DNA of 64,000 nt from Sphingosinicellaceae bacterium (GCA_019285715.1 CP079108.1:1627001-1691000); one strand, 5' to 3'; positions 47,757-57,958 are shown, counted from the stretch's first letter. Numbers and translations: made by a program. The notes: generated by a model not told the origin, from the letters alone.

Positions 47757-48220
47757 GTGCGTTCTCCCTCTGGCCGGTCTGGTTGATCCGCCGGCCTGGC
47801 GCTTGTCGGCGCAATGACATTAAGCGTGGCCGAACGCGTCTGTTCCGTAACGTTCAGATTCGCGCGATGCTGACTCGCATCGCCAATGGAATTGACGCTC
47901 CGTTTACAGCGTCGGCTGTCCGGTTCAGGTGCCGCATCTGGTATCGCCGGCCAAGGTGTTGACCTTGTTCGCAACTCCAGAATTCCTATATTCAGGCTTG
48001 CGTCTCGGCAGCGATCAGGCACTATTCGTAGCGGGGAAAACGGGGACAGACACAAGCCGTGGTAGCTTCGGGATCGATCCGACCGGCCACGCGCTGTTCC
48101 CGCCGCATGAGAACGAAAATAGAACATTGTGCCCGCTGTGGATATCGGGGATGCTTTGTTGCCAGCAGGTGACAGCGCCTCCGGAACGGCCCAACGGGTA
48201 GAGACAAAGTGGAGAGAGTG
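47757..48220. other. 464-base intergenic region upstream of nrdA
   Basis: No credible gene is seen. Apart from the LexA-type box at 48111-48125 I recognise no riboswitch or NrdR-like site. Base composition is lower in GC than around it (runs such as GAATTCCTATATTC), fitting a promoter region. Confidence 0.5.
48111..48125 (+). promoter_or_regulatory. LexA (SOS) box upstream of nrdA
   Basis: GAAC-GAAAATA-GAAC is the alphaproteobacterial LexA operator (direct repeat GAAC-N7-GAAC). It lies about 95 bases before the nrdA start, so damage-induced expression of the reductase is likely. Such regulation is known in other alphaproteobacteria. Confidence 0.7.
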
Positions 48221-50113
48221 ATGGACTTCAGCGCGGGAACGATCACCGCCGACGCAGGCGCCAGCGAGAACGAGCGGCCCGACGTGAAGGCGGCAAAGCG
48301 CGACTCGACGACGGTGATGGCGTGGCGCTTCCCGGTCGAGGTCGACCGCAGCCGCGACGCGTTGCTCACCGACTTCGGCCGCGAGACGCTGAAGGACCGC
48401 TACCTGCTGCCCGGCGAATCCTACCAGGACCTGTTCGCGCGAGTCGCGGCCGCCTACGCCGACGATGCACCGCACGCCCAGCGCCTCTACGACTATATGT
48501 CCAAGCTGTGGTTCATGCCGTCGACGCCGGTGCTGTCGAACGGCGGCACCGGGCGCGGCCTGCCGATCTCGTGCTATCTGAACTCGGTCGGCGACAGCCT
48601 CGAGCAGATCGTCGGCACCTGGAACGAGAACGTCTGGCTGGCGGCGCGCGGCGGCGGCATCGGCACCTATTGGGGCCATGTCCGCGGCATCGGCGAGCCG
48701 GTCGGCCTCAACGGCAAGACCAGCGGCATCATCCCGTTCGTACGGGTCATGGACTCGCTCACCCTCGCGATCTCGCAGGGCTCGCTGCGGCGCGGCTCGG
48801 CGGCGGTCTATCTCGACATCAACCACCCCGAGATCGAGGAATTCCTCGAAATCCGTAAGCCCAGCGGCGACTTCAACCGCAAGGCGCTCAACCTGCACCA
48901 CGGCGTCCTCGTCACCGACAAGTTCATGGAGGCCGTCCGCGCCGGCGACGAGTGGCATCTGACCAGCCCGAAGACCGGCGAGCGCCGCGCCACCGTCGAC
49001 GCCCGCGGCCTGTTCACCAAGCTGGTCGAGACCCGGCTGGCGACCGGCGAACCGTACATCGTCTTCGTCGACCACGTGAATAACGCCATGCCCAAGCACC
49101 AGCGCGACGTCGGCCTCAAGGTCTCGACCTCGAACCTGTGCTCGGAGATCACGCTGCCGACCGGCATCGACCAGTACGGCAAGGAGCGCACCGCGGTGTG
49201 CTGCCTGTCGAGCCTCAACCTCGAGATGTGGGACGACTGGCAGGGTGACAAGGTCTTCATCGAGGACGTCATGCGCTTCCTCGACAACGTGCTCAGCGAC
49301 TATATCGAGCGCGCCGAGCCCGAGATGGCGCGCGCCAGCTACGCCGCGATGCGCGAGCGCTCGGTCGGCCTCGGCGTCATGGGGCTGCACAGCTTCTACC
49401 AGGCGCGCGGGATTGCGTTCGAGGGCGCGATGGCAAAGTCGTGGAACCTCAAGATCTTCCGCCATGTTCGTGAGCGCGTGGATGAAGCCTCGATGCAGCT
49501 CGCGGTCGAGCGTGGGCCGTGCCCGGACGCCGCCGACATGGGCGTCATGGAGCGCTTCAGCTGCAAGATGGCGATCGCCCCGACCGCGTCGATCTCGATC
49601 ATCACCGGCGGCACGTCGGCCTGCATCGAGCCGATCCCGGCCAACATCTACACCCACAAGACGCTGTCGGGCTCGTTCTCGATCCGCAACCCGTTCCTCG
49701 AGAAATTGCTCGGCACCAAGTCCAAGAACTCCGACGCGGTGTGGAACTCGATCCTCGAGCAGGGCGGCTCGGTCCAGCACCTCGACTTCCTCAGCGCCGA
49801 CGAGAAGGCGGTGTACCGCACCGCGTTCGAGATCGACCAGCGCTGGCTGCTCGAACTGGCCGGCGACCGCACCCCGTACATCGACCAGGCGCAGTCGCTG
49901 AACCTGTTCCTGCCCGCCGACATCGAGAAGTGGGACCTGCTGATGCTTCACTTCCGGGCTTGGGAGTTGGGCATCAAGTCACTGTATTACCTGCGTTCCA
50001 AGTCGATCCAGCGCGCCGGGTTCGCCGGCGGCGTCGAGGCCGACAACACCCCCGACCTGCGCCAGCTCGAGCTCGCGCCAAACGATTATGACGAGTGCCT
50101 TGCCTGTCAGTAA
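48221..50113 (+). CDS. nrdA: ribonucleoside-diphosphate reductase subunit alpha (class I)
   Basis: 630 residues from the ATG at 48221 (a GTG at 48209 is possible), with GGAGAG upstream. The barrel holds STPVLSNGGTGRGLPISCYL (active-site Cys), then TSNLCSEITLPT and CCLSSLNLEMWDDW (the second redox Cys). The C-terminus ends ECLACQ, providing the shuttle cysteines. It reduces ribonucleotides with the radical formed in NrdB. No ATP-cone is seen at the N-terminus. An SOS box lies upstream, and nrdB is 284 bases downstream beyond a palindromic repeat. Confidence 0.95.
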   Translation: MDFSAGTITADAGASENERPDVKAAKRDSTTVMAWRFPVEVDRSRDALLTDFGRETLKDRYLLPGESYQDLFARVAAAYADDAPHAQRLYDYMSKLWFMPSTPVLSNGGTGRGLPISCYLNSVGDSLEQIVGTWNENVWLAARGGGIGTYWGHVRGIGEPVGLNGKTSGIIPFVRVMDSLTLAISQGSLRRGSAAVYLDINHPEIEEFLEIRKPSGDFNRKALNLHHGVLVTDKFMEAVRAGDEWHLTSPKTGERRATVDARGLFTKLVETRLATGEPYIVFVDHVNNAMPKHQRDVGLKVSTSNLCSEITLPTGIDQYGKERTAVCCLSSLNLEMWDDWQGDKVFIEDVMRFLDNVLSDYIERAEPEMARASYAAMRERSVGLGVMGLHSFYQARGIAFEGAMAKSWNLKIFRHVRERVDEASMQLAVERGPCPDAADMGVMERFSCKMAIAPTASISIITGGTSACIEPIPANIYTHKTLSGSFSIRNPFLEKLLGTKSKNSDAVWNSILEQGGSVQHLDFLSADEKAVYRTAFEIDQRWLLELAGDRTPYIDQAQSLNLFLPADIEKWDLLMLHFRAWELGIKSLYYLRSKSIQRAGFAGGVEADNTPDLRQLELAPNDYDECLACQ

Positions 50114-50272
50114 GGCGCCCCCGCGGACGCAAGTTCGCGGGACCTGCCGGTGCACGCCGCACCGGCGGGCGGGTGAGGGGCCGTGCCTGCGCATTCCACG
50201 ACGCGCGCGCATGGCCCCTCGCTTACCCGGCGCGGATGATGGGCGAATGAACGCGATGCCGACCCCCTCGTT

Positions 50273-50369
50273 GTCATCCCGGCGAACGCCGGGACCCAGC
50301 TTGCGTGGGGCCGCATCGAACCGAAGTCGAGCTTGATCAAAACTGGGTCCCGGCGTCCGCCGGGATGAC
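50273..50369. repeat. GTCATCCC-type palindromic repeat between nrdA and nrdB
   Basis: Arms of 27 bp (50273-50299 and 50343-50369), beginning GTCATCCCGGCGAACGCCGG and nearly perfect. The start and the GGGACCCAG end are shared with the copy at 53617. It would fold in the nrdAB transcript. Confidence 0.88.
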
Positions 50370-50397
50370 AATTACGAAAGTGTAAGGCGACCCGACC

Positions 50398-51453
50398 ATG
50401 TCCCTCCTCAAAGCCTCCAACAGCTACAAGCCGTTCGAATACCCGTGGGCGTTCGACTTCTGGAAGCGCCAGCAGCAGATCCACTGGATGCCGGAGGAGG
50501 TGCCGCTCGGCGAGGATTGCCGCGACTGGGCGCAGAAGCTCAGCGAGCATGAGAAGAACCTGCTGACCCAGATCTTCCGCTTCTTTACCCAGGCCGACAT
50601 CGAGGTCCAGGACTGCTACCACGACAAATACGGTCGGGTGTTCAAGCCGACCGAGGTCAAGATGATGCTGACCGCGTTCAGCAACATGGAGACGGTCCAC
50701 ATCGCCGCCTACAGCCACTTGCTCGACACCATCGGCATGCCCGAGAGCGAGTACAGCGCGTTCCTCAACTACAAGGAAATGCGCGACAAGCACGATTACA
50801 TGAGCCGCTTCGGCGTCGACAACGACGGCGATATCGCGCGCACGCTGGCGATGTTCGGCGGCTTCACCGAGGGGCTGCAGCTGTTCGCCAGCTTCGCCAT
50901 GCTGATGAATTTCCCGCGCTTCAACAAGATGAAGGGCATGGGGCAGATCGTGACCTGGTCGGTCCGCGACGAGTCGCTGCACTGCGAGGGCATCATCAAG
51001 CTGTTCCACGCCTTCTGCGCCGAGACCGGCGTGCTGACGCACAAGCTGCGGGACGATATCGCCGACGTCTGCCAGATGACGGTTCGCCTGGAAGATGCCT
51101 TCATCGACCTGGCGTTCGAGATGGGCCCGGTCACCGGCATGACCCCGCACGAGATCAAGAAGTACGTGCGCTTCACCGCCGACTGGCGCCTCAAGCAGCT
51201 CGGCATGAAGCCGATCTACATGATCGACGAGCACCCCCTGCCGTGGCTCAGCCCGCTCCTCAACGGCGTCGAGCATGCCAATTTCTTCGAGGCCCGCGCT
51301 ACCGAATATTCAAAGGCCGCGACCAAGGGCAACTGGAACGAAGTCTGGGACGCCTTCGACAAGCGCAAGGCCGCGAAGTTCGCGAGCGCTCCGGCGGCGA
51401 ACGAGGCGGACGACGGCGCGCAGGGCGGGTTGCTGGGCGTGGCGGCGGAGTAG
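50398..51453 (+). CDS. nrdB: ribonucleoside-diphosphate reductase subunit beta (class I)
   Basis: 351 residues. The diiron/tyrosyl radical core is present: FFTQADIEVQDCYHD, then NMETVHIAAYSHLLDTIG, where the spacing E-x2-H-x3-Y matches the E. coli radical Tyr, and WSVRDESLHCEG. It makes the radical for NrdA. It lies 30 bases after the palindromic repeat and is followed by an AT-rich insertion. Confidence 0.95.
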   Translation: MSLLKASNSYKPFEYPWAFDFWKRQQQIHWMPEEVPLGEDCRDWAQKLSEHEKNLLTQIFRFFTQADIEVQDCYHDKYGRVFKPTEVKMMLTAFSNMETVHIAAYSHLLDTIGMPESEYSAFLNYKEMRDKHDYMSRFGVDNDGDIARTLAMFGGFTEGLQLFASFAMLMNFPRFNKMKGMGQIVTWSVRDESLHCEGIIKLFHAFCAETGVLTHKLRDDIADVCQMTVRLEDAFIDLAFEMGPVTGMTPHEIKKYVRFTADWRLKQLGMKPIYMIDEHPLPWLSPLLNGVEHANFFEARATEYSKAATKGNWNEVWDAFDKRKAAKFASAPAANEADDGAQGGLLGVAAE

Positions 51454-51467
51454 GGGTTGGCACGAAG

Positions 51468-52480
51468 GTGGCAGTAGCAAAAGAGGTGGGAGCAGTCATT
51501 CCCGCGACACTTCACCTGTTTATCGACACGAACATATTTATTAGACTGTTCGGATTCACCGATGACAGCTTAACAGAAGCGGAGAAATTTGCTGCTTTGA
51601 TCTCGGCCGGGAAGATTGTCTTATACGTCACGGAACAACTGGTGTGGGAATACCTGAGGAACAGTGACAATCAAATTCACTCTTCATTGGAAGATTTGGA
51701 AAAAGTAAAATACATATCGCAGACTCCACGTTTATTGAGCATTACAGCGAAACGGCAGAACTCGTCGCTGCTCTTAAAGTTTGCGAAAAGGTCAGGAGCG
51801 AACTGCTAGCCAAAGTTCGCAAGGATGTCCTTGACAAGGAAATAAGAGCAGATAAATTGGTTATCGAATTGCTAAGGCTTGGAAAGCGCATCAAGCAGTC
51901 TGATGATGTCGTAGATAAGGCGAGATTGAGAAGAGACATTGGTAACCCACCAGGAAAATCTAATTCGCTTGGTGACCAGATGAATTGGGAAAGCTTGATA
52001 AACGAAGTCCCTGAGGGGAATGATATTCACATTGTAACGAGAGACGGAGACTACAGTAGCAAGGTAGACAAATTGCTTCCATCACGGATTATTGAACGTG
52101 AATGGTATATGCACAAGAAATCTAGCGTTCTACTTTATAACAGTCTGGGGCAGTTTGCTAAAAGGCATTTTCCGGAGATCAAGTTTCCGAAAGATGTGAT
52201 AAAAAACGACGCAATTAATAAGCTCGTAAATGCGACAAACTTTACTGTCACTCATTCGGCGATCGAAACTCTGGATGATGCTTTTGACGAAATAAATTCT
52301 GATGATGCGATACGCATATTCAGGGCAGCTATCGACAACAGTCAAGTTCATTGGATAATAGACGATTCTGATGTATCTAATTTTATGAAGAAGCTGTACA
52401 CAAAGTTCTTTGTAGATGTGCCATTTGAAATGGATGCAGAGCTTGATGAGCTGTCTGATTACTTCAAAGCTCCATTCTGA
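51468..52480 (+). pseudogene. AT-rich PIN-domain (DUF4935-like) gene with a frameshift
   Basis: The first part encodes the PIN nuclease start LHLFIDTNIFIRLFG with the leading Asp and continues to LEDLEKVK. After an A-rich run near 51705 the coding signal moves to another frame (ADSTFIEHYSETAELVAALK, then GNPPGKSNSLGDQMNWESLI, then VTRDGDYSSKVDKLLP). The GNPPGK...GD...NWE and TRDGDY motifs are typical of the DUF4935 PIN group. GC content is far below its neighbours and codon use differs, so it is probably horizontally acquired. The frameshift could also be a sequence error. No antitoxin gene is beside it. Confidence 0.65.
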
Positions 52481-52489
52481 CACCACAAC

Positions 52490-52774
52490 CTAATCCCTAG
52501 CCTCCCTTCGCTCCAACGCCCGCTCCCGTGCCCCCGCCACCTTGAGCGCCCGCACCTCGGGCCGCCGCGCGTCGCACATCGAGCAGCGCAGGATGCGGGC
52601 GGCTTCGCTCAGCGTCGGGCCGCGGCGACGGGCGGCGAGGAGCTCGACGATCGCCGGGCCGGGGATGCGCGTCGAGTGGCGGCACGAGCGGCAGGTGACG
52701 CGGAGCTCGAGGCCGCGCGGCGCGAGCTGGTCGACGGTCAGGGCCTCGGGCCGGGGTTCGGGAACGGGAAACAT
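52490..52774 (-). CDS. small zinc-ribbon-like hypothetical protein
   Basis: 94 residues. Two Cys pairs (VTCRSCRHS and RCSMCDARRPE), about 40 residues apart, suggest a zinc ribbon. A basic C-terminal helix (RALKVAGARERALERREAR) follows. No specific family is recognised. It is convergent with the AT-rich PIN-domain gene. Confidence 0.6.
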   Translation of the reverse strand: MFPVPEPRPEALTVDQLAPRGLELRVTCRSCRHSTRIPGPAIVELLAARRRGPTLSEAARILRCSMCDARRPEVRALKVAGARERALERREARD

Positions 52775-52866
52775 CCGCGGAACATAGCAGGAACGCAGCG
52801 CGGCGCCAGAGCGAAGCCCGGAGCGAAGCCTTGCCTCGTCCGGCCCGCTGCCCCAAATCCGCTGGC

Positions 52867-53589
52867 ATGACCAACTCGCCTCTGCCCCGCTCCCCGACGC
52901 CCCCGCCCGCCGCGACGCCCGCGAAAGCCGTGCCGCCGCTGCAGGCCGTGATCGTGCCGGTGACTCCGCTCCAGCAGAACTGCACCCTGATGTGGTGCAC
53001 GAAGACGATGCGCGGTGCCTTCGTCGATCCGGGTGGCGACCTCGACCGGCTGCTGGCGGTCGCGGACAAGCAGGGCGTGACGATCGAGAAACTGCTGATC
53101 ACCCACGGCCATATCGACCATTGCGGCATGGCGGGCGTGCTGGCGGAGCAGCTCGACGTGCCGATCGAGGGGCCGCACCCCGACGACAAGTTCTGGATCG
53201 ACTCGAACCCGGAGAGCGGCCTCAAGTACGGCATGGTCGGCGCGACCGCGTTCACGCCCGACCGCTGGCTGGGGCAGGGCGACACGGTGACGGTCGGCGA
53301 GCTGGTTCTCGACGTCCACCACTGCCCGGGCCACACGCCGGGGCACGTCATCTTCCACCACGCGCCGTCGAACCTCGCGATCGTCGGCGACGTGCTGTTC
53401 CAGGGCTCGATCGGGCGCACCGACTTCCCCAAGGGCAACCATGCCGACCTGATCCACGCGATCACGACGCGCCTGTGGCCGCTCGGCGGGCAGACCGCCT
53501 TCATCCCGGGGCATGGCGCGATGTCGACCTTCGCGGCCGAGCGGCGGTCGAACGCCTATGTCGCGGACGCGGTGCTCGCGCGGGGCTAG
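52867..53589 (+). CDS. MBL-fold metallo-hydrolase, glyoxalase II-like
   Basis: 240 residues. The metal site is THGHIDHCGMAG (HxHxDH), with a second His in HHCPGHTPGHVIF, the bridging Asp in VGDVLFQGSIGRTDFP and a final His in IPGHGAMSTF. The GxxGRxDF pattern matches the YcbL-type hydrolases rather than true GloB. The N-terminal Pro-rich 20 residues are variable. Substrate unknown. Confidence 0.9.
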   Translation: MTNSPLPRSPTPPPAATPAKAVPPLQAVIVPVTPLQQNCTLMWCTKTMRGAFVDPGGDLDRLLAVADKQGVTIEKLLITHGHIDHCGMAGVLAEQLDVPIEGPHPDDKFWIDSNPESGLKYGMVGATAFTPDRWLGQGDTVTVGELVLDVHHCPGHTPGHVIFHHAPSNLAIVGDVLFQGSIGRTDFPKGNHADLIHAITTRLWPLGGQTAFIPGHGAMSTFAAERRSNAYVADAVLARG

Positions 53590-53616
53590 GCGGGCTGGCG
53601 CGGTCGTCGCGCCCTT

Positions 53617-53700
53617 GTCATCCCGGCTTGACCCGGGACCCAGCGAACCCGGAAGTCGGACTGCTGGGTTAGCTGGGTCCCGGGTCAAGCCCGGGATGAC
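53617..53700. repeat. GTCATCCC-type palindromic repeat
   Basis: Arms at 53617-53644 and 53672-53700, beginning GTCATCCCGGCTTGACCCGG and almost perfect (one extra C in the second arm). It is between the MBL-fold gene and the MAPEG gene, both of which end into it. Confidence 0.88.
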
Positions 53701-53749
53701 AATAGAGGACCCGGAACGACACTTGGGGCCTGGACGCCGCCCCTATCCC

Positions 53750-54172
53750 TCAGAACAGATGGTGCAGGTGCGCCGAGATGATCAGCGCCCAGACGCTGGT
53801 GACGATCAGGATCAGGAAGGTGCCCGAGGTGCCGACCATGCGGCCGGGGTTCGGGGCCGGGCGCGCCATGCCCCAGGCGTGGGCGATGCGGCACAGCACC
53901 AGCCCAATGCCGAGCACGCCGAGCGTGACGTTGGGCCCGTGGTCGACGCCGACGCTGGTCGCGGCGATGTTGGCCTCGATCATCCCCATCAGGATCAGGA
54001 TGAAGGGCACGTACTCGACGAAGTTGGCCTGGGCGCGGATGCGGGCAAGCAGGTGCGGATCGCCGCCGTCGCCGAGCGAGACCTTGGACGCGGTGCGGCC
54101 CATCGAGACGCGGACGCTGAGTACCAGCAGGATCAGGCCGCACAGGCCCGCGGTCGTCAGTGTGATGATCAT
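53750..54172 (-). CDS. MAPEG-family membrane protein
   Basis: 140 residues with four membrane helices. The family pattern ILTLLVLSVRVSMGRT-like start, RAQANFVEYVPFILILMGMI and RIAHAWGMARPAPN is present. MAPEG proteins are glutathione-dependent or lipid-acting membrane enzymes. The start has GGGGGAG upstream. Confidence 0.85.
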   Translation of the reverse strand: MIITLTTAGLCGLILLVLSVRVSMGRTASKVSLGDGGDPHLLARIRAQANFVEYVPFILILMGMIEANIAATSVGVDHGPNVTLGVLGIGLVLCRIAHAWGMARPAPNPGRMVGTSGTFLILIVTSVWALIISAHLHHLF

Positions 54173-54322
54173 TGCATCTCCCCCTTGTTAGTTCGGAACA
54201 ACCTACTTTCGCGCCGTGCCCGCGTCCACCGGTCATAAAGCCGGGTAGCATGGTCCGCCACCGCGCAACCATTTCAGGCCATCATCGTTCTTCACCCGCT
54301 TACATAGCGAAGGAGTTTTACC

Positions 54323-54520
54323 ATGGACGAAGATCGCATCGACGGCGCGCTGAAGAATGTCGGCGGCAAGATCAAGGAAGGCTTTGGCAAGCTGACCGGC
54401 GATACCAAGACCGAAGCCGAAGGCAAGGCCGAACAGGTTGCGGGCAAGGCCCAGAACACCTGGGGCGGTGCCAAGGACGCGGTCCGCGACGCCACCGACA
54501 CGCGCGACGACAAGATCTAG
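54323..54520 (+). CDS. CsbD-family stress protein
   Basis: 65 residues: MDEDRIDGALKNVGGKIKEG, then FGKLTGDTKTEAEGKAEQVA, an amphipathic, lysine/glutamate-rich helix typical of CsbD. The family is induced by general stress in many bacteria; the mechanism is not known. GAAGGAG precedes the ATG, and a strong terminator follows, so it is a single-gene unit. Confidence 0.9.
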   Translation: MDEDRIDGALKNVGGKIKEGFGKLTGDTKTEAEGKAEQVAGKAQNTWGGAKDAVRDATDTRDDKI

Positions 54521-54569
54521 CCTTATCGCGGCGCTGGCCTTGCCGCCAACGCCCAGGCTGGACTAAAGG

Positions 54570-54603
54570 CCGCCGTCCCCGAAAGCTCGGGGGCGGCGGT
54601 TTT
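54570..54603 (+). terminator. intrinsic terminator after the csbD-like gene
   Basis: CCGCCGTCCCCGA (54570-54582) pairs with TCGGGGGCGGCGG (54587-54599) and is followed by TTTT. Confidence 0.85.
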
Positions 54604-54723
54604 CTGTTGCTTACCGGCGCGAAATCACTATGTTCCGCGCCTCACTGACAGCCGGGGCTTCCGCCGGCCGCATGCCGCGGCCCGTTCGTCGTTGCCCCTC
54701 AAGATGAAGATGACAGGTGCCGG

Positions 54724-54903
54724 ATGGCCGTTCCGAAACGCAAGACCTCGCCTTCGCGCCGCAATATGCGCCGCAGCCACCACGCGCTCAGCGCGACGCC
54801 GTACCAGGACTGCCCGAATTGCGGGGAGCTCAAGGAGCCGCACAACCTGTGCAACTCGTGCGGTCACTACAACGGTCGCATGATCGTCGAGGTCGGCGCC
54901 TGA
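54724..54903 (+). CDS. rpmF: 50S ribosomal protein L32
   Basis: 59 residues. [20 protein letters not shown] is the L32 signature, and a zinc ribbon follows ([20 protein letters not shown]). All four Cys are present, so it is the zinc-containing form. It heads the rpmF-plsX-fabH-ihfA-merR group typical of alphaproteobacteria. Confidence 0.97.
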   Translation: MAVPKRKTSPSRRNMRRSHHALSATPYQDCPNCGELKEPHNLCNSCGHYNGRMIVEVGA

Positions 54904-54997
54904 AGCCAGTGTCCGGGGGTCGGCAAGTTCGCTGTCAGCGGTCTCGCTGCCGGCCGTCTCGCTACCTGGCCGCCGGTCTGAGCCGTTCGGTTTCGCC

Positions 54998-56053
54998 GTG
55001 AACGAAAACCCCGTCATCGCACTCGACGCCATGGGCGGGGACGGCGGACCGGCAGCGGTCGTCGCCGCCGCCGAGATCGCGCGCGAGCGTTATCCGAAGC
55101 TGACCTTCCGCATCTACGGGCAGGAAGCCGCGATTCGTGCCGCGCTGGCGACGGCACCGCGCGTCGCCGCCGAAGCGACCGTCATCCACACCGATACGCA
55201 GGTGCTCGGCACCGACAAACCCAGCCAGGTCATCCGGCGCGGGCGCGGCACCTCGATGGGGCTCGCGATCGACGCGGTGAAGGCCGGCGAGGCGCACGCC
55301 ATCGTGTCGGCCGGCAACACCGGCGCGCTGATGTCGATGGCGTATCTGTCGCTGCGCACCATGGAGGGCATCGACCGGCCGGCGCTGGCGGCGCTGCTGC
55401 CGACCCTCAAGAACGATTCGGTCGTGCTCGACCTCGGCGCCAACACCGAGTGCGACGCCGAGAACCTCGTCCAGTTCGCGGTCATGGGCGCTGCCTTCGC
55501 GCGCACCGTGCTCGGGCTCGAGCGGCCACGTGTCGCGCTGCTCAACATCGGCGAGGAGGAGCTCAAGGGCACCGACGAGCTGAAGGAAGCGGCTGCACTG
55601 CTCCGCGCCGTGGAGTTGCCGATGTCGTTCCTCGGCTTCGTCGAGGGCGACAAGATCGGCCAGGGCAATGTCGACGTCATCGTCACCGACGGCTTCTCGG
55701 GCAACATCGCGCTGAAGTCGGTCGAGGGCACCGGCAAATTGGTCACCGGGCTGCTGGCGGAGGCGTTCAAGACCTCGTGGCTGACGCGGCTCGGCTACCT
55801 GCTTTCCCGCGGCGCCCTTCGGGCTCTCCGCGCGCACCTCGATCCGAACGCGCATAACGGCGCGGTCATGCTCGGGCTCAACGGCCTCGTCGTGAAAAGT
55901 CACGGCAGCGCCACGGTGCGCGGCATCGCCCACGCCATCGGGGTCACCCACGACCTCATCGTCGCCGACGTCCAGCGCAAGATCTCGGACGACCTCGCCA
56001 ACTTCCGCGCCCATCGCCCGGCCAAGCTCGACCTCGAGGACGCTGCCAAGTGA
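54998..56053 (+). CDS. plsX: phosphate acyltransferase PlsX
   Basis: 351 residues from a GTG. Motifs [20 protein letters not shown] at the start, [17 protein letters not shown] and [20 protein letters not shown] mark PlsX. It makes acyl-phosphate from acyl-ACP for phospholipid synthesis. It is followed 10 bases later by fabH. Confidence 0.95.
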   Translation: MNENPVIALDAMGGDGGPAAVVAAAEIARERYPKLTFRIYGQEAAIRAALATAPRVAAEATVIHTDTQVLGTDKPSQVIRRGRGTSMGLAIDAVKAGEAHAIVSAGNTGALMSMAYLSLRTMEGIDRPALAALLPTLKNDSVVLDLGANTECDAENLVQFAVMGAAFARTVLGLERPRVALLNIGEEELKGTDELKEAAALLRAVELPMSFLGFVEGDKIGQGNVDVIVTDGFSGNIALKSVEGTGKLVTGLLAEAFKTSWLTRLGYLLSRGALRALRAHLDPNAHNGAVMLGLNGLVVKSHGSATVRGIAHAIGVTHDLIVADVQRKISDDLANFRAHRPAKLDLEDAAK

Positions 56054-56063
56054 ACTTCGGCGG

Positions 56064-57035
56064 ATGAGGCGTGCATGCATCGTCGGCACCGGCGGTTACC
56101 TGCCCGAGACGATCCTGTCGAACGCCGACCTTGCGGCGCGCGTCGACACCACCGACGCTTGGATCGTCGAACGCACCGGCATCAAGCAGCGCCACATCGC
56201 CGCCGAGGGTGAGTTCACCTCCGACCTGGCGACCGTCGCTGCGAAGCGCGCGCTGGAGGCGGCCGGGCTGACCCCCGACGACGTCGACCTGATCATCGTC
56301 GCGACCGCGACCCCCGACCAGACCTTCCCGGCCTGCGCCACCGTCGTCCAGCACAAGCTCGGCATGCGCCACGGCGTGGCGTTCGACGTCGGCGCGGTGT
56401 GTTCGGGCTTCCTGTATGCGCTCAGCGTCGCCGATGCGATGGTCGTCACCGGGGCCGCCAACACCGCGCTGGTGATCGGTGCTGAGACCTTCAGCCGCAT
56501 CCTCGACTGGGAGGACCGCGGTACCTGCGTGCTGTTCGGCGACGGCGCGGGAGCCGTCGTGCTCCGCGCCGAGATCGGCACCGGTACGTCCGACGATCGC
56601 GGCATCCTCGCGACACGGCTACATTCGGATGGCAAGTACAACGACTTGCTGTACGTCGACGGCGGGCCGGGGTCGACGGGCACCGTCGGCAAGCTGCGCA
56701 TGAAGGGCCGCGAGGTCTTCCGCCACGCCGTCACCAACCTGGCCGCGGTGATGACCGAGACGCTGGCGGCCGCGGGACTCGACGCCGACGACGTCTCGTG
56801 GGTGGTGCCGCACCAGGCCAACCTGCGCATCCTCGAGGGCACCGCCAGGAAGCTCGGGCTCGGTATCGATCGGGTCGTCGTGACTGTCGACCGGCACGCC
56901 AATACGTCCGCTGCATCGGTGCCCTTGGCTCTTGACGTTGCCGTGCGCGACGGGCGTATCAAGCCACGAGATTTGTTGCTATTAGAGGCGATGGGCGGCG
57001 GCTTCACGTGGGGCGCGGCGGCTGTCCGGTTTTAG
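56064..57035 (+). CDS. fabH: beta-ketoacyl-ACP synthase III
   Basis: 323 residues. The catalytic Cys is in [14 protein letters not shown], the His in [13 protein letters not shown] and the Asn in [16 protein letters not shown]. It condenses acetyl-CoA with malonyl-ACP to begin fatty acid synthesis. It follows plsX in a conserved operon. Confidence 0.96.
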   Translation: MRRACIVGTGGYLPETILSNADLAARVDTTDAWIVERTGIKQRHIAAEGEFTSDLATVAAKRALEAAGLTPDDVDLIIVATATPDQTFPACATVVQHKLGMRHGVAFDVGAVCSGFLYALSVADAMVVTGAANTALVIGAETFSRILDWEDRGTCVLFGDGAGAVVLRAEIGTGTSDDRGILATRLHSDGKYNDLLYVDGGPGSTGTVGKLRMKGREVFRHAVTNLAAVMTETLAAAGLDADDVSWVVPHQANLRILEGTARKLGLGIDRVVVTVDRHANTSAASVPLALDVAVRDGRIKPRDLLLLEAMGGGFTWGAAAVRF

Positions 57036-57128
57036 ATGAACCGTGTTCGTGCGGGCTAAGGTACGAATTTCGGGCGGTTCTGGTTTTTAGACGGCTCTGG
57101 TTTGAGCGGGCGGGGAGGCTTCGGGGTC

Positions 57129-57455
57129 ATGGCGAAAGCAGAAGTTGCGGCGAGTGCGGCGAAGAAGCCGGGCTCGCTGACGCGTGCGGATTTGTGCGAG
57201 GCGGTGCACCGCGAGATTGGCCTGTCGCGAGCCGAATCCTCGACGCTGGTGGAGCAGGTGCTCGATCACGTCTGCGGCACCCTGGTTGGCGGCGACAACG
57301 TCAAGATCTCGTCGTTCGGCAGCTTCGTGCTGCGGAACAAGGGCCAGCGCATCGGGCGCAACCCCAAGACCGGTGAAGAAGTCCCGATCGAGCCGCGCAC
57401 CGTGCTGACCTTCCGGCCGAGCCAGCTGCTCCGCGAGCGCATCAACGCCGGATGA
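57129..57455 (+). CDS. ihfA: integration host factor subunit alpha
   Basis: 108 residues. The HU/IHF fold shows [20 protein letters not shown], then [20 protein letters not shown] and the DNA-intercalating Pro region [20 protein letters not shown]. It bends DNA with the beta subunit in recombination and transcription. The next gene starts inside its stop. Confidence 0.93.
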   Translation: MAKAEVAASAAKKPGSLTRADLCEAVHREIGLSRAESSTLVEQVLDHVCGTLVGGDNVKISSFGSFVLRNKGQRIGRNPKTGEEVPIEPRTVLTFRPSQLLRERINAG

Positions 57456-57958
57456 GCGACGACGACCGTCCGATCCCGACGACCGCGACCAAGCCCCCGT
57501 CAGGTAAAAGCTTGGCAACCAAGTCCTCGGCCGCCTTCCGCACCATCGGCGAAGTCGCCGAGGAGCTGGGCGTTGCGCAGCATGTCCTGCGCTTCTGGGA
57601 GACGCGGTTTCCGCAGGTCCAGCCGCTCAAGCGCGGCGGTAACCGGCGCTATTATCGCCCGACCGACGTCGAGCTGCTCCGCGATATCCACCGCAAGCTC
57701 CACGCCGAAGGCTACACGATCAAGGGCGTGCAGAAGCTGCTCAGCGAGCGCGGCGGCAAGGGTGCGCCGGTGTCGCCTGCACTGGGCGAGCTGAACCTCG
57801 GCGGGGACGAAGGCTTGAGCATCTCCGGCGAAGGTCCGCCGCCTTCGTTCACCGACCAGTCCGAGTCCGTCGAAGTCCGGCATCACGGCGTCGATCTCGC
57901 CGGCGTCCGCGCCGTTCGCGACCGGCTGGCATCCGCACTCGCCGCCGCGCGCGCCTGA
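57452..57958 (+). CDS. MerR-family transcriptional regulator
   Basis: 168 residues. The MerR HTH is [20 protein letters not shown], then [20 protein letters not shown], then [21 protein letters not shown] long C-terminal region without Cys follows, so it is not a metal sensor of the MerR or CueR type. It overlaps the ihfA stop (ATGA), a linkage conserved in alphaproteobacteria. Confidence 0.9.
   Translation: MSDDDRPIPTTATKPPSGKSLATKSSAAFRTIGEVAEELGVAQHVLRFWETRFPQVQPLKRGGNRRYYRPTDVELLRDIHRKLHAEGYTIKGVQKLLSERGGKGAPVSPALGELNLGGDEGLSISGEGPPPSFTDQSESVEVRHHGVDLAGVRAVRDRLASALAAARA

Noticed and set aside
47929..48201. 90-codon open frame upstream of nrdA
   Set aside because: No start site, no family, and it covers the SOS box and promoter region of nrdA.
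47753..49951. 732-codon open frame on the minus strand opposite nrdA
   Set aside because: Shadow of nrdA; no start site or domain.
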